A stretch of 7,006 bases of DNA from assembly GCA_014380155.1 (NCBI GenBank), contig JACMKJ010000524.1:1-7006 (forward strand), written 5' to 3'. The DNA is from Rhizobacter sp. (GTDB lineage Bacteria; Pseudomonadota; Gammaproteobacteria; Burkholderiales; Burkholderiaceae_C). Below the pieces are notes generated by a model. It worked only from the letters and a program-made list of their open reading frames with translations, was not told the origin of the DNA and did no database searches. A program made the position numbers and the translations under genes. This document shows positions 1 through 7,006 of this stretch, in pieces. The first letter of the stretch is position 1; the number at the start of each line of letters is the position of its first letter.

Positions 1-3459
<3,459 letters not shown>

Positions 3460-3467
<8 letters not shown>

Positions 3468-3488
3468 AGTTCACCGAAGTTCAGGCCA
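3460..3488. terminator. Inverted repeat at convergent gene ends, possible bidirectional terminator
   Basis: The arms TGGCCTGAA (3460-3468) and TTCAGGCCA (3480-3488) are perfect 9-base complements. Inside them a G-G mismatch (3469/3479) is followed by TTC/GAA pairing around an ACC loop centred on 3474. Both stop codons lie in the stem: the oxoprolinase TGA at 3465-3467 and the complement of the lipA TGA at 3481-3483. Only 13 bases separate the two genes. No T-run follows the stem on either strand, so it is not a classic intrinsic terminator. A role in ending or protecting the two converging transcripts is inference from position and symmetry. Confidence 0.45.
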
Positions 3489-4464
3489 CGCCCGCGCTGG
3501 CAGCCTGTTTGTCAGCGTGGTAACTCGACCGCACCATCGCGCCGACAGCGGCGTGGGTGAAGCCCATCTTCACCGCCTCGGCCTCGAACATCTTGAAGGT
3601 GTCGGGGTGCACATAGCGCCGCACCGGCAGGTGGTGGCCGCTCGGCGCGAGGTACTGGCCGATGGTCAGCATGTCGATGCCGTGCTCGCGCATGTCGCGC
3701 ATCACCTGCAGAATTTCTTCATCGGTCTCGCCCAATCCGACCATCACGCCGCTCTTGGTCGGCACGTGCGGCGCAAATTCCTTGAAGCGCTTGAGCAGGT
3801 TGAGTGAGTAGGCGTAGTCGGAGCCCGGGCGCGCTTCCTTGTAGAGGCGCGCCGTGGTTTCCAGGTTGTGGTTCATCACATCGGGTGGCGCGGCTTTCAA
3901 GATTTCCAAGGCTCGGTCCATGCGGCCACGGAAATCGGGCGTGAGGATCTCGATGCGCGTTTGGGGCGACAGCTCGCGCACGCTGCGAATGCAGTCGACA
4001 AAATGCTGCGCGCCACCGTCGCGCAGATCATCGCGGTCCACGCTCGTGATCACCACGTAGTTGAGCTTGAGCGCGGCAATGGTCTTGGCGAGGTTGAGCG
4101 GCTCGTTCACGTCGAGCGGGTCGGGGCGGCCGTGGCCCACATCGCAGAAGGGGCAGCGACGGGTGCACTTGTCGCCCATGATCATGAAGGTGGCGGTGCC
4201 GCCACCAAAACACTCGCCGATGTTGGGGCACGAGGCTTCTTCGCACACGGTGTGGAGCTTGTGCTCGCGCAAGATCTGCTTGATCTCATAGAAGCGGCTG
4301 TTGTGCGAGCCGGCTTTGACGCGAATCCAGTCGGGCTTTTTCAGCGTTTCGGCCGGCACGATCTTGATCGGGATTCGCGAGGTCTTGGCTTGCGACTTCT
4401 GCTTGGCCGTGGCGTCGTAGCTCGCGGCGTCTTGCAGGGTGTGAACGACCTTGTCGGTGGACAT
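3481..4464 (-). CDS. lipA: Lipoyl synthase LipA
   Basis: LipA is the radical-SAM enzyme that inserts sulfur at C6 and C8 of protein-bound octanoyl groups to give lipoyl domains, in the cytoplasm. The 327-residue length is typical. The auxiliary iron-sulfur cluster ligands are C74, C79 and C85 (CEEASCPNIGEC). The radical-SAM cluster ligands are C100, C104 and C107 (CTRRCPFC). Other family motifs are SVDRDDLRDGGAQHF at 141-155, NHNLETT at 198-204, KSGVMVGLGET at 237-247 and the C-terminal RSSY at 312-315, whose serine ligates the auxiliary cluster in the family. The frame stays open far upstream, but family similarity begins only after the ATG at 4464, which has a weak GAAAG (4472-4476) 7 bases before it. 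It lies 38 bases downstream of lipB on the same strand, so co-transcription is likely. It converges on the oxoprolinase gene. Confidence 0.98.
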   Translation of the reverse strand: MSTDKVVHTLQDAASYDATAKQKSQAKTSRIPIKIVPAETLKKPDWIRVKAGSHNSRFYEIKQILREHKLHTVCEEASCPNIGECFGGGTATFMIMGDKCTRRCPFCDVGHGRPDPLDVNEPLNLAKTIAALKLNYVVITSVDRDDLRDGGAQHFVDCIRSVRELSPQTRIEILTPDFRGRMDRALEILKAAPPDVMNHNLETTARLYKEARPGSDYAYSLNLLKRFKEFAPHVPTKSGVMVGLGETDEEILQVMRDMREHGIDMLTIGQYLAPSGHHLPVRRYVHPDTFKMFEAEAVKMGFTHAAVGAMVRSSYHADKQAASAGVA

Positions 4465-4502
4465 CAAAAAGCTTTCGGTAAAACGACGGAGTCGGCGCAG
4501 GC

Positions 4503-5207
4503 TCAGCTCAAATGCGCGGCGAGCTTGTCGCCCAGGCGGGTGGCCACGGTGTTCCAGTCGGTGTGAACGCCCAGTGTAGCGAGGTCGACTGTTTGCAGCC
4601 CGGCGTAGCCGCAGGGGTTGATGCCACCGAAGGGGCTCAGGTCCATCGCCACATTCATCGCTACGCCGTGGTAGGTGCAGTGTCGGCTCACCTTGATGCC
4701 GAGCGCGGCCACCTTGCCCAGGCCGGCGAAGGGGTCGATGCGCGGGCCGGTGAGCGCGGCGTGGCCGAAGGGGTCGGCCAGGTTCACATAGATGCCCGGC
4801 GCGCCCGCCACACGGTGGCCGGTGACACCCAAGGACTCCAGCGTCTTGATCACGCAGTGCTCCAGCCGGTAGACGTATTCCTTGACGTAGATGTTCAGGC
4901 GCCGCAGGTCGATCAGCGGGTAGGCCACCACCTGGCCGGGGCCGTGGTACGTGACCTGGCCGCCGCGGTTGGTCTGCACGATCGGGATGCCATGCGCGTC
5001 GAGCACGTGGTCGGCCTTGCCTGCCACGCCTTGGGTGTAGACCGGCTCGTGCTCGCAAAGCCAGATTTCATCGGGCGTGCTCGCATCGCGCGTTTCAGTG
5101 AATGCCCGCATCTCGTCCAGGGTTTTGACATAGGCCACACGGCCGCGCATGCGCAGCGTGGGCGAGTTGCCCCTGGCTGAGTCGAGGGCGGGCGAGGTTC
5201 CTGACAT
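4503..5207 (-). CDS. lipB: Octanoyltransferase LipB (lipoyl(octanoyl) transferase)
   Basis: LipB transfers octanoate from octanoyl-acyl carrier protein to a lysine of lipoyl domains through a thioester on cysteine, the step before LipA. The 234-residue reading shows the signature RGGQVTYHGPGQ (81-92), the GKVAALGIK segment with likely catalytic K165, the CTYHGVAMNV segment (178-187) and INPCGYAG with catalytic C199. The 34-residue distance between K165 and C199 equals that of E. coli K135 and C169. The start is uncertain. The ATG at 5207 has no good ribosome binding site and adds about 17 Ser/Gly/Pro-rich residues that I do not recognise as conserved; an ATG at 5150 (M20) would begin nearly where family similarity starts but also lacks a clear ribosome binding site. 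It is the first gene of a likely lipB-lipA operon and diverges from the DUF4331 gene. The frame stays open upstream across the opposite strand of that gene, which I treat as an effect of high GC. Confidence 0.96.
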   Translation of the reverse strand: MSGTSPALDSARGNSPTLRMRGRVAYVKTLDEMRAFTETRDASTPDEIWLCEHEPVYTQGVAGKADHVLDAHGIPIVQTNRGGQVTYHGPGQVVAYPLIDLRRLNIYVKEYVYRLEHCVIKTLESLGVTGHRVAGAPGIYVNLADPFGHAALTGPRIDPFAGLGKVAALGIKVSRHCTYHGVAMNVAMDLSPFGGINPCGYAGLQTVDLATLGVHTDWNTVATRLGDKLAAHLS

Positions 5208-5336
5208 GGGCTCGATTGTCGGTGCGCGGCAAAGCCTCGGCGAACAAAGCGTGAATCCGTGCATCCATCTCGCGAAAGCCTGCGTAGAGCTGTGTGTCCG
5301 GCCATCTTGTCGGAACCCCACCATCAGGAGACCCTC
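5208..5336. promoter_or_regulatory. Divergent intergenic region between lipB and the DUF4331 gene
   Basis: These 129 bases separate two start codons that face away from each other, so promoters for both directions should lie here or slightly inside the genes. I see no convincing -35/-10 pair on either strand. Small repeats are present: GTGAATCC followed directly by GTGCATCC (5251-5266), and CAAAGC at 5230-5235 and 5245-5250. No T-rich hairpin or recognisable riboswitch is visible. The regulatory role is inferred from position alone. Confidence 0.5.
5326..5330 (+). promoter_or_regulatory. Ribosome binding site of the DUF4331 gene
   Basis: AGGAG lies 6 bases before the ATG at 5337. It decides the start: the same frame is open upstream from a GTG at 5259, but that codon has no such site and would place 26 polar residues ahead of a good signal peptide. 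Confidence 0.85.
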
Positions 5337-6875
5337 ATGCAACCTTCCTTGTTCAAGACCACCCCTGTACTGGCAGCCGTGCTGCTGGCCGTGTGCGGCA
5401 CCGCTGGTGCGTCCAGCCACCGCGAAGCGCCTTTCATCACCACCGTTCCGAAGGTGGATGCGACTGACTTCTACATGTTTCGCAGCTATGAAACCGACCG
5501 CAGCGCCTACACCACGCTGATCGCCAACTATCTGCCGCTGCAAGACGCCTACGGCGGCCCGAACTATTTCTCGCTCGACCCGAATGCGCTGTACGAGATC
5601 CACATCGACAACAACGGCGATGCCCGTGAAGACCTCACCTTCCAGTTCCGCTTCAAGAACACGCTGGCCAACAGCGGCCGGGGCGTCGAGCTGCCAGTGG
5701 GCGGTGTCAACGTGGCCATTCCGCTGATCCAGGCCGGCGTGGTGGCGAACGTCATGGACGCCAACCTGAACCTGGCCGAAACCTTCACGGTCGACGTGGT
5801 GCGCGGTGACCGCCGCAAAGGCACGACCACTTCGGTGACGAATGCAGCCAATGGCGCCGCCACCTTCAACAAGCCCGTCGACAACATCGGCGTGAAGACC
5901 ATCCCCAACTACCCCGCCTACGCCGCCCAGCACATCTACAACGTCAACATCCCCGGTTGCTCGACCCCGGCCAAGTTGTTCGTGGGCCAGCGCAAGGACC
6001 CGTTTGCCGTCAACCTGGGCACGATCTTCGACCTGGTCAATGCCCCTGTTTCCACCATCACCAACCCAGACCTGATCGGCGCCGCGCCCAACATCATCGA
6101 CGACAAGAACGTCACCACCCTGGCGCTGGAAGTGCCCACCACCTGCCTGACCTCCGGCAGTGAAACCGTCATCGGTGGCTGGACCAGCGCCAGCATGCGC
6201 CAGGCGCGCCTGCTCGACCCGACACCCAAGCCCGGCCACCAGAAGGCTGAAAAGGCCGGTGGCGCCTGGACCCAGGTCTCGCGCCTGGGCATGCCGCTGG
6301 TGAATGAAGTGGTGATCGGCCTGAAGGACAAGGACCTCTTCAACAGCTCCAAGCCGAAGGACGACGCGCAGTTCGCCACCTACGTGACCAACCCCAGCCT
6401 GCCCAAGCTGCTGGAGATCGCGCTGGCCCTGCCCAACACCGCGCCCACCAACTACCCGCGCACCGACCTGGTCACGACCTTCCTCACCGGCATCACAGGC
6501 GTGAACCGGCCGGCCAACGTGGTGGCTTCTGAAATGCTGCGCCTGAACACGGCCATCGAGCCGGTGGCCTTTGCACAGCAAAACCGCCTGGGCATCGTCG
6601 GCAACATCCTGGCCGGTGGCAGCGACAACGCCGGTTACCCGAACGGCCGCCGCCCGAAAGACGACGTGGTCGACATCTCGCTCGTGGCGGTGATGGGCGG
6701 GCTGTGCGTGGCCAACGGCGACACCAACGCACTGGGCTTCGGCACCGCGTGCAACCCCGCGGCAGTGCCGCTGGGTACCACCGCCTTCCGGCTGCACGAC
6801 GCGGTCGACCAGGCCGTGGTGCCGCTGATGTCGGGCTTCCCTTACCTGGCCACGCCTATCGGCGGCACCCGTTAA
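5337..6875 (+). CDS. Secreted DUF4331-family protein
   Basis: This is a 512-residue exported protein of the DUF4331 family, whose biochemical function is not established to my knowledge. A Sec signal peptide is clear: K7, a hydrophobic stretch at about 10-20, then AGA before SSHREAP, giving predicted cleavage after residue 25. C20 is not a lipobox cysteine because valine precedes it. Family hallmarks are SSHREAP (26-32), DATDFYMFRS (41-50), YEIHIDNNGDAREDLTFQF (86-104), FVGQRKDPFAVNLG (215-228), SRLGMPLVNEVVIGLKDKD (315-333), GRRPKDDVVDISL (437-449) and FPYLATPIGG (501-510). D91, N93, D95 and D99 have the spacing of a calcium-binding loop. The mature chain has four cysteines (208, 270, 457, 472) that could form disulfides. 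It has no membrane segment after the signal, so a periplasmic or extracellular location is expected. The stop overlaps the ribosome binding site of the next gene, pointing to an operon. Family assignment is by recalled motifs. Confidence 0.9.
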   Translation: MQPSLFKTTPVLAAVLLAVCGTAGASSHREAPFITTVPKVDATDFYMFRSYETDRSAYTTLIANYLPLQDAYGGPNYFSLDPNALYEIHIDNNGDAREDLTFQFRFKNTLANSGRGVELPVGGVNVAIPLIQAGVVANVMDANLNLAETFTVDVVRGDRRKGTTTSVTNAANGAATFNKPVDNIGVKTIPNYPAYAAQHIYNVNIPGCSTPAKLFVGQRKDPFAVNLGTIFDLVNAPVSTITNPDLIGAAPNIIDDKNVTTLALEVPTTCLTSGSETVIGGWTSASMRQARLLDPTPKPGHQKAEKAGGAWTQVSRLGMPLVNEVVIGLKDKDLFNSSKPKDDAQFATYVTNPSLPKLLEIALALPNTAPTNYPRTDLVTTFLTGITGVNRPANVVASEMLRLNTAIEPVAFAQQNRLGIVGNILAGGSDNAGYPNGRRPKDDVVDISLVAVMGGLCVANGDTNALGFGTACNPAAVPLGTTAFRLHDAVDQAVVPLMSGFPYLATPIGGTR

Positions 6876-6879
6876 GGAG
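6874..6879 (+). promoter_or_regulatory. Ribosome binding site of the lipoprotein gene, overlapping the upstream stop codon
   Basis: AAGGAG begins inside the TAA stop of the DUF4331 gene (6873-6875) and ends 8 bases before the ATG at 6888. This strong site supports the short downstream frame as a real gene and suggests translational coupling within one transcript. Confidence 0.85.
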
Positions 6880-6887
6880 CACTCGAC

Positions 6888-7006
6888 ATGAAGACGACAC
6901 GACTCCTTCTTTGCGCGCGTCTCGGCGCGGCCGGCCTGGCCGCCTGCGGGGGCGACCCCGCCTCAGTGGCCACGCCAGTGCTGACCGAGGTGCCCGCAGC
7001 AGCCGC
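6888..7006 (+). CDS. Putative lipoprotein, 3' partial (N-terminus only)
   Basis: Only 39 codons are visible before the window ends. The protein begins MKTTRLLLCARLGAAGLAAC and has a lipobox LAAC at 17-20, so signal peptidase II should cleave before C20 and the cysteine should carry lipid. The residue after it is glycine, not aspartate, which favours the outer membrane over inner-membrane retention. The hydrophobic region is unusual in holding R11. After the cysteine comes a low-complexity stretch rich in Ala, Pro, Val and Thr, probably a linker, so the functional domain lies beyond the edge and cannot be named. The gap to the DUF4331 stop is 12 bases with a strong ribosome binding site, so the two are likely co-expressed and both exported. 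Confidence 0.8.
   Translation, partial: MKTTRLLLCARLGAAGLAACGGDPASVATPVLTEVPAAA

Noticed and set aside
4465..5058. Upstream extension of the lipA frame through lipB
   Set aside because: It overlaps lipB in another frame and reads as Arg/Pro/Gly-rich shadow sequence; the 327-residue product from 4464 matches the family length.
5312..5316. GGAAC resembling the -35 element of an extracytoplasmic-function sigma promoter
   Set aside because: The matching -10 element would fall on or after the start codon at 5337, leaving no room for the ribosome binding site at 5326-5330.
5259..5336. GTG at 5259 as start of the DUF4331 gene
   Set aside because: A good ribosome binding site and a typical signal peptide both fit the ATG at 5337 instead.
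5208..6797. Upstream extension of the lipB frame for about 530 residues opposite the DUF4331 gene
   Set aside because: The extension has low-complexity, His/Gly/Val-rich composition and no family similarity; LipB similarity starts only near residue 18 of the 234-residue reading.

Overview
The window looks like a piece of chromosome from a high-GC (about two thirds G+C by eye) betaproteobacterium, most likely of the order Burkholderiales. The basis is the GC-rich third codon positions, the style of the LipA and LipB proteins, the lipB-lipA gene order, and a long single-chain 5-oxoprolinase next to them. I cannot name a genus from sequence reading alone. Coding density is very high, and I see no tRNA, rRNA, insertion sequence, CRISPR array or phage gene.

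Layout. (1) Bases 1-3467, plus strand: a 5-oxoprolinase that lacks only its N-terminus at the window edge, with the HyuA-like and HyuB-like halves fused in one chain. (2) Bases 3460-3488: an imperfect inverted repeat between two converging genes that contains both stop codons; it may act as a two-way terminator. (3) Bases 3481-5207, minus strand: the lipoate pair, transcribed lipB then lipA with 38 bases between them. (4) Bases 5208-5336: a 129-base divergent intergenic region that should carry promoters for both directions. (5) Bases 5337-6875, plus strand: a secreted DUF4331-family protein of unknown function. (6) Bases 6888 to the window end, plus strand: the start of a small-looking lipoprotein gene, closely linked to the DUF4331 gene.

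How the genes relate. LipB moves octanoate from acyl carrier protein to lipoyl domains and LipA inserts the two sulfurs, so these two make the lipoyl cofactor of the 2-oxoacid dehydrogenases and the glycine cleavage system. The 5-oxoprolinase recycles 5-oxoproline to glutamate and has no evident link to lipoate; the two units simply converge. The DUF4331 gene and the lipoprotein gene form a tight operon of exported proteins. It is the only part of the window whose function is really unknown, and it continues past the right edge. I found no evidence for a wholly new system inside these 7 kb.
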